Assembly: GCA_947561585.1 (NCBI GenBank)
Contig: CANNZV010003137.1
Span: 1 to 64,000, forward strand
Source: Caprella mutica
Lineage: Eukaryota > Arthropoda > Malacostraca > Amphipoda > Caprellidae
Direction of reading: 5' to 3'
Length of the DNA: 64,000 bases
Shown one piece after another: positions 51,499 to 60,342 of the stretch. The translations under genes were made by a program, and so were the position numbers. The number at the start of each line of letters is the position of its first letter. The stretch's first letter is position 1. Under the pieces are notes generated by a model. The model was not told where the DNA came from and ran no database searches. It was given only the letters and a program-made list of their open reading frames with translations.

Positions 51499-52517
51499 TC
51501 TGTCCATCCTTCAGGAATACGGGCCGATCCACGCACGATCAGCGGCCCGTCGATAGTGATGCGTCGTGGGTCGGCATTCGGATCATCTATTTGGTTGAGA
51601 AGTGTCTCTACGGTCTGCGCTACCATCTGGTTGGCAGGCTGCCGCACCGTAGTCAGATTGTAGGACGGCCAAGCGGCGGTTGGCACGTCGTCATAGCCGA
51701 CAACTGATACATCTTGAGGCACGGACAGACCCAGTTCAAAACGCAGGGTATCCATCACTGCAAAGGCCATGTGATCGTTGGCAACAAATACCGCGTCGGG
51801 GCGATCTGCGCGTCCAAACATGTCACGCGTTGCGTCGCGTGCGCTGTCCATGTGAAAGTTGCCAACGGTGCGAACGTCGATGTGCCGTCCTGCCTCGGCA
51901 AGCCCTTGGGCAAAACCAAATTCACGGTCGCGTTGCGTAGAGGCGCCTTCCCATCCCGCGATATAGCCGATGCGCTGATACCCCCCGGCCAGCAAGAAAT
52001 CAGCCACCTTACGCCCCCCAAGGACGTTGTCGGATGTGACGGATGACAGTGTTTGCAAGTCTTGGCTACGGTTGAACAGCACTACCGGGACGCCCGCCGA
52101 CTGGCAGCGATCCAGCAATTCGGACGACAACGCCACCGAGGCTGCGACGATCCCGTCGACTTGGTAATCAAGGATTTCGCCCAGCACTTCGTCAATGTTG
52201 TCGGTGGCTGTGTTGGCCATGAAAATCAACACGTGATAGCCGTTGTCCTGCAGCGACGCTGAAAGCTTTTCCAAGGCTTCGGGATAGAATTGGTTTTCAA
52301 GATACGCGACCACAAGTCCGATGATCCGGCTTTTGCCGCTGACCATTGCACGGGCAATGTTATTGGGTCGATAGCCCAGCTTTAGCGCCGCTTCGCGCAC
52401 CTTTTGTGCGGTCTTTTCTGACGCCGATGCTCCGGGCGTAAAGACACGGCTGACAGCCGACTGACTGACCCCGGCAAGGGTCGCAACTTGGGCAGAGGTG
52501 ACTTTGGTTTGTGCCAT
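51495..52517 (-). CDS. LacI-family transcriptional regulator inside the 13-gene cluster
   Basis: 340 aa. Helix-turn-helix VTSAQVATLAGVSQSAVSRVFTPGASASEKT (residues about 5-35), hinge NNIARAMVSGKSRIIGLVV, and full ligand domain (DYQVDGIVAAS, LFNRSQDL, VFVANDHMAFAVMDTLRFELGLSVPQDVSVVGYDD, LTTVRQP). Its start shares one base with the SDR stop (TGATG) and its stop overlaps the next gene, so it is translated with the operon and probably autoregulates it through the TTTGCA palindromes at 60257-60328. Confidence 0.92.
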   Translation of the reverse strand: MAQTKVTSAQVATLAGVSQSAVSRVFTPGASASEKTAQKVREAALKLGYRPNNIARAMVSGKSRIIGLVVAYLENQFYPEALEKLSASLQDNGYHVLIFMANTATDNIDEVLGEILDYQVDGIVAASVALSSELLDRCQSAGVPVVLFNRSQDLQTLSSVTSDNVLGGRKVADFLLAGGYQRIGYIAGWEGASTQRDREFGFAQGLAEAGRHIDVRTVGNFHMDSARDATRDMFGRADRPDAVFVANDHMAFAVMDTLRFELGLSVPQDVSVVGYDDVPTAAWPSYNLTTVRQPANQMVAQTVETLLNQIDDPNADPRRITIDGPLIVRGSARIPEGWTE

Positions 52518-53281
52518 CAGTCCGCCGTCCAACCGCCATCAATCATCATGGCCGTGCCTGTCACCAACGACGATGCATCCGAGGCCAAGTATAGCGCTGC
52601 GCCCATAATATCTTCGACTTCACCGGGGCGGCCTAGTTTGATCTTGTCCAATACCCAAGCGCGTTTGGCAGGGTCGTCAAAGGTGGATTGCGTCAGGTCG
52701 GTCAGAATGAATGTCGGGCAAATTGTATTAACGCGGATACCTGCCTTGCCGAACTCCAGCGCCATGGCTTTGGTGAACCCTTCAACTGCGAATTTCGACG
52801 CGCAATAGACGGCGCGGTCCAGACCACCGACATGGCCCATCTGGCTGGAGATGTTGATTAGGGACCCACCACGGCCTGCCATCAACAGGCCCTTGGCGAC
52901 GGCTTGTGTCAAAAAATACGCGCCGCGAACGTTGATGTTCATCACTGCGTCAAAGTCTTCGGACGTTGTGTCTGCCGCTTTTGAGTGGCGCGCCAAACCA
53001 GCCGAATTCAGCAAGATATCATAGGGCCCGTTTTCTGCGACGGCTTTGGCGGTTGCCTCAATGTCGGCAACATCCATTTCCAAAACCCGTACGTCCCGGT
53101 CTTCGGCGGTCATGACCGTTGCGATCTCTTGCAGTGTGTCTCGCCGCCGCGCAGCAAGGGTGACCTGCGCACCGTGTTCGGACAGGGCCGTGGCGCAGGC
53201 CAGCCCAATGCCGGATGAGGCGCCAGTGACCAAGGCGCGTTTGCCTGACAGGTCAAAACTCGGGGTCTTGGGAAGTTTCAT
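52517..53281 (-). CDS. Short-chain dehydrogenase/reductase
   Basis: 254 aa classical SDR. Cofactor loop TGASSGIG (residues 19-26), acidic-to-Arg region LAARRRDTL suggesting NADP preference, NSAG, catalytic Ser in INISSQMGH, and YCASK with catalytic Tyr/Lys. The Ile-Cys-Pro-Thr after RVNT and GGWTAD tail are standard. Overlaps the upstream SnoaL gene by ATGA. Likely oxidises or reduces an alcohol/ketone of the imported compound. Confidence 0.92.
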   Translation of the reverse strand: MKLPKTPSFDLSGKRALVTGASSGIGLACATALSEHGAQVTLAARRRDTLQEIATVMTAEDRDVRVLEMDVADIEATAKAVAENGPYDILLNSAGLARHSKAADTTSEDFDAVMNINVRGAYFLTQAVAKGLLMAGRGGSLINISSQMGHVGGLDRAVYCASKFAVEGFTKAMALEFGKAGIRVNTICPTFILTDLTQSTFDDPAKRAWVLDKIKLGRPGEVEDIMGAALYLASDASSLVTGTAMMIDGGWTAD

Positions 53282-54318
53282 GCGCTCATTCCGTCTGACA
53301 GCGTGATTGCACCCACGTTGCGTGCTGTGTTGAAGTCTGCCAGCCGTTCAAAAACATCCATGCCAATCTGGCGATAGATATCCAACAAATCGACAAGCAC
53401 CCAGTTTTCGCGGATCAGGCCATTTTCGACACGCCAAAAATCAAGCGAACGCATCAACACTTCTTTTCCAACTGGGGGCAGACCCATCCAGCCGCCGCCT
53501 GACACTGTAAGCCGCATATTGGGCCAACCAGTTTCGCAGACATAATTGCCCTCGGCCACCCAATGCGACATCAAATCGCCCATCGCATCCAATTTGCGGT
53601 CAGGCATTCCGCGTAGGAAAGGGGCCTGATGCCAGTGGCGAAAGCCTGCAATGCCACGCGCCGCGCCAATGCCTGTTGGGCCATACCAGTTAAAACGAGG
53701 GTGCCAATGCGCCTCTAGCTGCATGATCTCGGGACCACCTTCGGCGGGGTGGCGGCACATATCGCCAAGCATGTCGACAACTCGCGTCATTGCACGAGAC
53801 CCATCGCCAAAGATGTTGAACCCGTCCTGCGTCATCGGTGCTGGCGTGCAAAGATGGGCTCCCAACTGCGGCGCCATTGGCCATGCCCGCGCCTGAACCA
53901 TCATTTCGGGAATGTCCCAAATCGCCTGCAATTCGGTGATCTTGCCATTCTCTACTCGAAAAAATTCGTGGTATCGCATATGTGCCAAATGGCCCGTTGG
54001 TGGAATCCCAAGCCAAGGCGCAAGGAACGTTCCCATGTAGTTGCCCATGGTGCCAATCCAGTCCTGCCCTTCTGGTGTTGTGCCCGCCATGACAATCATG
54101 TCCCGGCGTTCAAGGTCAGGCATCGCGGCGAAAAGCGGCGCAAAGGCTGTATCGTACAGTTCGATAGGTCCGGTCAGATCGCCAAAAGGGTGACAAAGCC
54201 TGATCACTGCAGTCTTTGAAAAAACGTTGTCCAGCGCGGCACGGACGGGTGCCTCGGAAAACGTGGACATGGCCGTTTGCAGTGGCGCAAGCACAGCCTT
54301 CAGCGCTGCCGACGTCAT
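53278..54318 (-). CDS. Double SnoaL-like (NTF2-fold) protein 2
   Basis: 346 aa with two SnoaL-like halves ([35 protein letters not shown] near residues 93-128; [23 protein letters not shown] near 230-252). It is clearly related to the divergent gene at 60343-61344 (shared pattern GIxPTG...ENGKI.E...DIP.MM.QA) and less obviously to protein 1. ATG 54318 overlaps the HisD-like stop. The phrase [14 protein letters not shown] near the C-terminus is mirrored in protein 3 as LHFWKGLGVDILARM. Confidence 0.8.
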   Translation of the reverse strand: MTSAALKAVLAPLQTAMSTFSEAPVRAALDNVFSKTAVIRLCHPFGDLTGPIELYDTAFAPLFAAMPDLERRDMIVMAGTTPEGQDWIGTMGNYMGTFLAPWLGIPPTGHLAHMRYHEFFRVENGKITELQAIWDIPEMMVQARAWPMAPQLGAHLCTPAPMTQDGFNIFGDGSRAMTRVVDMLGDMCRHPAEGGPEIMQLEAHWHPRFNWYGPTGIGAARGIAGFRHWHQAPFLRGMPDRKLDAMGDLMSHWVAEGNYVCETGWPNMRLTVSGGGWMGLPPVGKEVLMRSLDFWRVENGLIRENWVLVDLLDIYRQIGMDVFERLADFNTARNVGAITLSDGMSA

Positions 54319-55625
54319 TTCGCGGCACCTCCATACGGCACGTTTTGCCCGCCATAGCGGCGCACACGGATGTTGCATTGTTCGGCGTGGCCAACAAACC
54401 CTTCCAGCAGACACAACCGGGACCCATATGCGCCGACCATCGCGGCGGCCTCATCGGTCAGGATCTTTTGATAGCTGTGGGTCTTAAGGAATTTGCCAAC
54501 CCAAAGCCCGCCTGTGTAGCGCCCCGCTTTCTTCGTTGGCAGAGTGTGGTTTGTCCCAATCACTTTGTCGCCGTTCGACACATTGGTGCGCGGCCCAAGG
54601 AAAAGAGCGCCATAGCATGTCATGTTTTCAAGAAACCAATCGTCGCGATCGGTCATCACCTGAACATGTTCAGATGCGAAATCATCGGCGACGGCCAGCA
54701 TTTCATCATACGTGTCGCACAGGATCACTTCGCCGTAGTCGCGCCAACTGACGCCAGCAGTTTCAGCCGTGGGCAGAATTTCTAGCAAGCGGTCGATTTC
54801 GGCCAAGGTCGCTTCGGCCAATTTGCGTGAATTGGTTACCAAAACAGCGGGCGAATTGTAGCCGTGTTCGGCTTGGCCCAAAAGATCGGTCGCGCACAGC
54901 TCCGCATCTACCGTGTCATCAGCGATCACCATCGTTTCGGTTGGACCGGCGAACAAATCGATACCCACGCGTCCAAAAAGCTGACGTTTGGCTTCGGCGA
55001 CAAAAGCGTTTCCGGGGCCGACAAGCAGGTGAACGGGATCAATGCTTTCGGTTCCGATGGCCATTGCACCGACGGCCTGTATGCCGCCGAGAACATAGAT
55101 TTCATGCGCACCACCCAAATGCATCGCCGCAATCACGGCAGGGTTCGGTTCGCCCTTAAATGGAGGTGTCGCTGCGATGATCCGTGGCACGCCAGCGACG
55201 CTTGCAGTGGCAACGGACATGTGCGCCGAGGCGACCATGGGAAACTTGCCGCCCGGTACATAACATCCGACTGACTGCACAGGGATGTTTTTGTGGCCCA
55301 AGATGACGCCGGGCAAAGTTTCGACTTCGATATCCAGCATTGAATCGCGCTGGGCCTGCGCAAAGTTGCGCACCTGATCCTGGGCAAAGCGGATGTCGGC
55401 CATGTCTTTGGGGCCGACCTTGGCGACAATGATTTCGATTTCCGCTTCGCTCAGCCGATAACTGTCACGGTCATATTGGTCGAATTTGTTGGCAAGCTCG
55501 CGCACAGCTTTGTCGCCGCGTTCTTCGATGTCTTTGAGCGTTGCAGATACCACGGCCGCGGTTTTTGCATCATCCTCTGCGCGGGCGGCGTCAGGTTTGC
55601 CTCGTTTTAGGTATTCGATCGTCAT
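54315..55625 (-). CDS. Histidinol-dehydrogenase-like NAD-dependent alcohol dehydrogenase
   Basis: 436 aa, HisD fold. Zinc and catalytic residues of HisD have counterparts: Gln251 and His254 (LLGQAEHGY), Glu319-His320 (FASEHVQ), Asp353 ([14 protein letters not shown]) and His413 ([10 protein letters not shown]). It is not in a histidine operon but between an ABC importer and a SnoaL/SDR pair, so oxidation of another primary alcohol to acid is more likely. HpsN, the dihydroxypropanesulfonate dehydrogenase of roseobacters, is one such relative, but no sulfolactate genes adjoin. ATG 55625 chosen; the frame is open 16 codons more. Confidence 0.85.
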   Translation of the reverse strand: MTIEYLKRGKPDAARAEDDAKTAAVVSATLKDIEERGDKAVRELANKFDQYDRDSYRLSEAEIEIIVAKVGPKDMADIRFAQDQVRNFAQAQRDSMLDIEVETLPGVILGHKNIPVQSVGCYVPGGKFPMVASAHMSVATASVAGVPRIIAATPPFKGEPNPAVIAAMHLGGAHEIYVLGGIQAVGAMAIGTESIDPVHLLVGPGNAFVAEAKRQLFGRVGIDLFAGPTETMVIADDTVDAELCATDLLGQAEHGYNSPAVLVTNSRKLAEATLAEIDRLLEILPTAETAGVSWRDYGEVILCDTYDEMLAVADDFASEHVQVMTDRDDWFLENMTCYGALFLGPRTNVSNGDKVIGTNHTLPTKKAGRYTGGLWVGKFLKTHSYQKILTDEAAAMVGAYGSRLCLLEGFVGHAEQCNIRVRRYGGQNVPYGGAAK

Positions 55626-55883
55626 GTGTGTCCTCAGTCTTGGGAGCAACGCTGCGCGCCGCCAAAGCCACATTTTTCCAAGTCGTTTCCGGCCAAAGAT
55701 GTCTGCCTTGGAAGCGGGTGCAATGTATCAAAATCGTCTGAGACGAGATGGGCTGCCACGCGCCCATTCCTTACGCCACGAAAAGCTATGCGAGGCATGA
55801 CGCGGCAGCATGCCGTTTCGAAAGCTTGGGGGCGCCCAGCAGATCCCGCTTTGACAATGATGAAACGTCCAAGCTGTGTCATG

Positions 55884-56765
55884 TCACCCCTTCACGGCGC
55901 CTGCCGTCAGGCCCGAAACGATCTGACGTTGGAAGAACATGACCAGCACGAACAACGGCGCTGTCGCGGACACAACTGCGGCCACGGCAAACATCACGTT
56001 GCCTTCTTCGAAGGTCGAACCAAGAAATCCCGCAATCGCCGGAACCATCGTTTGATTGTCTTTCGACAACAGCATCGAGGTGACTGCAAAGTCGTTGTAG
56101 GCCAGCAAAAAACTGAACAACCCTGTCGTAATCACACCCGGCCACATCACCGGAATGATGACATGCCTAAAGGCTTGAAACTGCGTGCAACCGTCAACCT
56201 TGGCGCTTTCATCCAGATCTTTGGGGATGTTGAGAAAGAATGAGTGCAGCATCCATAGGGTGAATGGCTGATTGATAGCCACCAGCACGATGATGGTGGT
56301 GGGCAAGTGTCCCCAAAGGTTCCACTGGAAGAACGGCAACAGATACCCTGACACCAGCGTAATGTGCGGCATCGCACGAAACAAAAGCGCGATCATCAGC
56401 AGCCAAAACGCGTAGTTGTGGCCAGACCGCGCAAGCGCATACCCACCCAAGGTCCCAAGCGTCAGTGAGATGATGACGGTGAAGAAGACCACGACAAATG
56501 TGTTCAACGCCGCCCGCCAGAATTCTTGCTCAATCCACGCGCCTTCATAGCCGGCTCCGGCAAACCGGCCCCCGGTTTCGATCAGTGTGCGCGTCCCGTC
56601 CAAAGCATACCGCCAGTCGGCTTTTGAAAAGAAATCCCCCTGCACCTTGAAAGACCCCCAAAGCGTCCAGAGGAATGGAAACGATGCGATGACAATCCAG
56701 ACCAACACAAAGGCGGTCGATGCGATCATAAGGACAGAAGGAGTTTTCCGTGTTGTTCCGGCCAT
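55884..56765 (-). CDS. ABC transporter permease (MalG/CUT1 type)
   Basis: 293 aa, about six membrane segments. The EAA coupling loop reads DESAKVDGCTQFQAFRHVIIP near residue 190. It overlaps the preceding permease gene by one base (TAATG). The 258-bp spacer to the HisD-like gene holds no ORF I trust. Works with the MalF-like partner, binding protein and ATPase of the same cluster. Confidence 0.92.
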   Translation of the reverse strand: MAGTTRKTPSVLMIASTAFVLVWIVIASFPFLWTLWGSFKVQGDFFSKADWRYALDGTRTLIETGGRFAGAGYEGAWIEQEFWRAALNTFVVVFFTVIISLTLGTLGGYALARSGHNYAFWLLMIALLFRAMPHITLVSGYLLPFFQWNLWGHLPTTIIVLVAINQPFTLWMLHSFFLNIPKDLDESAKVDGCTQFQAFRHVIIPVMWPGVITTGLFSFLLAYNDFAVTSMLLSKDNQTMVPAIAGFLGSTFEEGNVMFAVAAVVSATAPLFVLVMFFQRQIVSGLTAGAVKG

Positions 56766-57793
56766 TAGACTGTCTTTCCCTTAAAGTCGCGCCATGTGCG
56801 GATCAGAACCGGCATAAGCAGGATCAAAGCCCCGATGACAGTCAGCAATGATGTGGCCGCCGCTGAATTAAATCGCGCAACATCGCCGCGTAGATCGGTG
56901 TAAATCAAGTGTGACAGCGAGGTGGCATTGGCTTCGGCTGAAAAACCGATAATCGGTTCCAGAACACGGAAGTTGTCCATGAGCTGGATAAGAGAAATGA
57001 ATACCACCAAGGGCATAAGGTGCGGGATGACAACGTATCGCAACTGCTGCCAGCGATTTGCGCCGTCGATCTGAGCGGCTTCCAGACTGTCGGTGTTCAC
57101 AGTTTGAAGACCGGCGTAAAACACCACAAACGCAAAGGGCGCAGAATGCCAGACGCCATATACAATCAACACAACCCATGTGAGCGCCGGAGATGCCTTG
57201 AGCGATAGTTCCGGATCGTCAAAAAGGTATTGCAGCGTTTTGCCGACAATCCCCTGAGCATCTATCATCCAAAACAGGATCAATGACCCGATGAGTGGCG
57301 TCACGATCATTGGCAGAAGCGAGACAAAAATCGTTGGGCCTTTTAGGACTGGCATCACGCGGTTCACACCCAACGCGATCATCAATCCCAAAACGATCAC
57401 CAAAGGCGTGACCCCGAAGGTGTAGACCAACGTGAAAGACAGCCCCTTGTAAAAGGGAAGGTTATAAAGACCAGACAGGAAGCCGCCGAAAGACGTCCGC
57501 TCTTGCCATATTGCGCGCACCTCTTGTGTCGCGAGATGGCCGCGATCGAAATAGGTTCCCAGACCGTTGAAGCGCCCAAGCGGTTTTTCGTCACGCAATG
57601 CGGCTGTCGCTTCGGCATCGACGGTGGTTTCTTCCTTGCACCCGAAAGGCCCGCAGTTCTCGGTGACTTTCAAAACCTGCTCATGTTCGATGTGCAGCGA
57701 TTGAATGACAACAGACACCAGCGGCAGGGCAATGAACAGGATCATCGCCATGAGCGAAGGAAGGATAAACCAAAAGAAGGTGCGATGTGCCAT
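56765..57793 (-). CDS. ABC transporter permease (MalF/CUT1 type) with periplasmic insert
   Basis: 342 aa. First membrane segment FFWFILPSLMAMILFIALP, then an insert of about 90 residues before the second segment, containing the close cysteine pair CGPFGC that could form a disulphide. EAA loop LEAAQIDGANRWQQLRYVVIP near residue 230. ATG 57793 (MAHRTFF) is preferred; a GTG at 57826 is possible. Such inserts occur in MalF and may touch the binding protein. Confidence 0.9.
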   Translation of the reverse strand: MAHRTFFWFILPSLMAMILFIALPLVSVVIQSLHIEHEQVLKVTENCGPFGCKEETTVDAEATAALRDEKPLGRFNGLGTYFDRGHLATQEVRAIWQERTSFGGFLSGLYNLPFYKGLSFTLVYTFGVTPLVIVLGLMIALGVNRVMPVLKGPTIFVSLLPMIVTPLIGSLILFWMIDAQGIVGKTLQYLFDDPELSLKASPALTWVVLIVYGVWHSAPFAFVVFYAGLQTVNTDSLEAAQIDGANRWQQLRYVVIPHLMPLVVFISLIQLMDNFRVLEPIIGFSAEANATSLSHLIYTDLRGDVARFNSAAATSLLTVIGALILLMPVLIRTWRDFKGKTV

Positions 57794-57852
57794 AGGACCT
57801 GTCCGGTTGGAAGTCGTGGGTGACACCGATCAAGGGCATCACCCACAGGGGT

Positions 57853-59085
57853 TTATTGCAAAAAGCCCTGCTCTTTGGCGGCCGTCGTGTATGCGGCTTC
57901 CACATCTGCAAGAGCTTGTTCGGCGCTTTCCGATCCTTGTAGGAATTCGGTGATTTCAGCGCCAAGTGCTGTGTGCAACAGGCCCATGAACGGCAACATC
58001 GGATAAGGGCTTGCGCCCGACATCGCCGTTGCTGAAACGCCTGCCGACGCGTTTGTTGGTTCATAGGCGGCGCTTAGCCAAACCGCCGCGTCATTGTTGG
58101 CTTTGACAACGTCGTCGGACACGCCATTGACCAACGCGACAAATGTCGCTTCGGCGTCTTCATCACTGATATTGGCCGAAATCGTAAAGCCATCCCACCA
58201 CAGGGTCGAGGCAACGTTGTCACCCATGAGTGTGGGCGCCCCTGCCAATACAGTCGCGCTGGTGATCGCTTCGGTTGATCCTTCGTCATCAAGGATCGGG
58301 CCACCGCGTGATCCCCACATGATCCCAAGTGCCGCTTGACCACCTTCCCAGATCGCTGCCGTGGCATTGGAATCGAACGTCAGGAAGTCAGGGTTTGCAT
58401 GCTCGGTTAGGGACTTGAGCATATTCAGCGCTGCAACACCGTTTTCGTTGTTGATCGCGACCTCGGCGGTGCCCGGCTTAAAGAAGGACCCGCCTGTCCC
58501 CATGTACATGTTCACGAATTCTTCGCCAAGGTTCCAACCGGTTTTTGTGTTGATCACCACGGGGTGATCCATCAGGCCCATGGATTTGATTTTCTCTGCG
58601 GCTGCGATGACATCGTCATACGAAGTGGGAACATCAACGCCCGCCTGTTCAAGGATATCAGCGCGGTAAAACAGGTGCTGCGCGTTGGCCATGAAGGCCA
58701 CTGCCATGACCTTGCCATCGATGGTGATCAATTGGTTCTTTTGCAGGCTTTGGCCATGCTTGGCGATCAGGTCATCCAGCGGGCGGATCAGGCCGTTGTT
58801 CATCAATGGCACGATCGAGCTGTTGGCAACAATGGCGCTTGTGTACTGTGCCGGGTTCGCTGTCAGGGCAGCAACCTGCAGGTCGCGGTGTTCTGTTGTC
58901 AGGTTGGACGAAACACTCACGCCATCACCGGCGCATTCCGATGCTCCGGCAACAACCGCCTGAATGGCAGCAAAATCGTTGCCCAGAATATTAACGTTGC
59001 CGCCCGACAGGCCACATCCGGCAATCGCCGTAGTCCCTGTCAGAACCGTCATGGCTCCGGCCATTGCGAGCTTTTTTAGAAACAT
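57853..59085 (-). CDS. ABC transporter substrate-binding protein, possible lipoprotein
   Basis: 410 aa, family 1 solute-binding protein. Signal MFLKKLAMAGAMTVLTGTTAIAGC; IAGC fits a lipobox, so Cys24 may be lipidated, although cleavage before it by the normal peptidase is also possible. DGKVMAVAFMANAQHLFYRADILEQAGVDVP and WEGGQAALGIMWGSRGG are typical. The pocket composition gives no clear ligand. RBS AGGGAGA. A perfect hairpin lies 24-50 bases upstream. Confidence 0.9.
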   Translation of the reverse strand: MFLKKLAMAGAMTVLTGTTAIAGCGLSGGNVNILGNDFAAIQAVVAGASECAGDGVSVSSNLTTEHRDLQVAALTANPAQYTSAIVANSSIVPLMNNGLIRPLDDLIAKHGQSLQKNQLITIDGKVMAVAFMANAQHLFYRADILEQAGVDVPTSYDDVIAAAEKIKSMGLMDHPVVINTKTGWNLGEEFVNMYMGTGGSFFKPGTAEVAINNENGVAALNMLKSLTEHANPDFLTFDSNATAAIWEGGQAALGIMWGSRGGPILDDEGSTEAITSATVLAGAPTLMGDNVASTLWWDGFTISANISDEDAEATFVALVNGVSDDVVKANNDAAVWLSAAYEPTNASAGVSATAMSGASPYPMLPFMGLLHTALGAEITEFLQGSESAEQALADVEAAYTTAAKEQGFLQ

Positions 59086-59108
59086 TTTTTTCTCCCTGTT
59101 TCTTTGTT

Positions 59109-59135
59109 CTGATGCGCCTTGCAATCACGCATCAG
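59109..59135. repeat. Hairpin between ATPase and binding-protein genes
   Basis: CTGATGCG (59109-59116) pairs perfectly with CGCATCAG (59128-59135), 11-base loop. It sits in the 91-bp spacer ahead of the binding-protein start on the minus strand. A 5' processing or stabilising element for the binding-protein mRNA is plausible. Confidence 0.6.
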
Positions 59136-59176
59136 CGTTGGCCTCGGCTTTGTGTCGCCGGGGAAATGAAAGGAGA

Positions 59177-60229
59177 TCACTCTCCTATGCGCACACCGGT
59201 CCGACCATCGAACAGATGGCAAATCCCGGTGGGTACACTGATCGAAACCTTGTCGTGTATTTCGGCTCGGAAACTTTTGTCGGCCTTCACGCTGACAAGA
59301 ACACCGTTGATGCGAACTGTGACCATCGTCGCATCGCCCAACAGTTCGAGCGAATAGATGACGGAATTGATCTGCCCATCGCCATTGGATGCGATCGCGG
59401 CGTCCTCGGCGCGAAACCCTAAAGTGGCAGCACCGTCGGGGGCAGAAAAACCTGAAATGCTGACCTCTGGCGCCGAAAAAGTGCCGCCCGTCATGACCCC
59501 GTCAATCAAGTTCATAGCTGGATTGCCGATGAAACTGGCGACAAAGGTGTTGGCAGGTTTGTCATAAATCTCGGTTGGGCTGCCGACCTGCTGCACAACG
59601 CCCTTTTCCATAACAACAACCCGATCTGCCAATGTCATGGCTTCGATCTGGTCGTGGGTGACATAAACGGTCGTGACCGCCAGTTCGTGACTTAGGTTTT
59701 TGATCTGCGCGCGTGTCGAAACGCGCAACTTCGCGTCAAGGTTCGACAGAGGTTCGTCCATCAAGAACACATTGGGTTCACGGACAATGGCACGCGCCAA
59801 AGCAACGCGTTGTCGCTGGCCGCCCGAAAGTTCTGCTGGTTTGCGATGCAGGAAATCATCCAGTTCGACCATTGCGCTGGCGCGGCGCACTTTTTCGTCG
59901 TGAATTGATTTGTCGATGCCGCGTACCTTTAGCGGAAAGCGGATGTTGTCGTAGACGTTCATGTTTGGGTAAAGCGCGTAGGACTGGAACACCATCGCCA
60001 CATCGCGATCCTTGGGTTCAAGATCATTGACCACTTTGCCGTCGATCAAAATCTCGCCCTCGGTCGAGTCCTCAAGCCCTGCAATCATCCGCATGGTGGT
60101 GGTTTTCCCACATCCTGACGGTCCCAGCAGTACCAGAAATTCCTTGTCCGCAATCGTTAGGTCGAAATTGTCGACACCGACGAAATCGCCCCAGCGCTTG
60201 GAAATATTGCGCAGCTGAATTTCTGCCAT
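59177..60229 (-). CDS. ABC transporter ATPase (UgpC/MalK type)
   Basis: 350 aa. Walker [10 protein letters not shown] (about residues 38-46), signature [16 protein letters not shown], Walker [17 protein letters not shown], switch His in [16 protein letters not shown]-terminal regulatory domain. First gene of the 13-gene cluster, an unusual place since CUT1 operons mostly put the ATPase last. ATG 60229 is chosen because a longer frame would cross the operator. Confidence 0.92.
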   Translation of the reverse strand: MAEIQLRNISKRWGDFVGVDNFDLTIADKEFLVLLGPSGCGKTTTMRMIAGLEDSTEGEILIDGKVVNDLEPKDRDVAMVFQSYALYPNMNVYDNIRFPLKVRGIDKSIHDEKVRRASAMVELDDFLHRKPAELSGGQRQRVALARAIVREPNVFLMDEPLSNLDAKLRVSTRAQIKNLSHELAVTTVYVTHDQIEAMTLADRVVVMEKGVVQQVGSPTEIYDKPANTFVASFIGNPAMNLIDGVMTGGTFSAPEVSISGFSAPDGAATLGFRAEDAAIASNGDGQINSVIYSLELLGDATMVTVRINGVLVSVKADKSFRAEIHDKVSISVPTGICHLFDGRTGVRIGE

Positions 60230-60256
60230 CCTGAAAGGCCCCCGACGCTGGATTCG

Positions 60257-60328
60257 TTTTGCACGCGTATGCAAAAAGACTAGACAGCACTTGCGCAATT
60301 AGGCAACATTTTTTTGCAAACGTATGCA
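60257..60328. promoter_or_regulatory. Paired LacI-type operators in the divergent ABC/SnoaL promoter
   Basis: Operator A TTTTGCACGCGTATGCAAAA (60257-60276) has 7-bp arms and central CG. Operator B TGCAAACGTATGCA (60315-60328) is palindromic at 12 of 14 positions. Both contain CGTATGCA. Between them TTGCGCAA (60292-60299) reads as a TTGCGC -35 on both strands, each 17 bp from an operator. The LacI protein of the cluster is the obvious candidate to bind. Confidence 0.7.
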
Positions 60329-60342
60329 TTGTGGGGCGGGAA

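Noticed and set aside
54315..55625. Assignment as the histidine-biosynthesis hisD gene
   Set aside because: Its context is a transporter and catabolic cluster with no other his gene; kept as HisD-like only.
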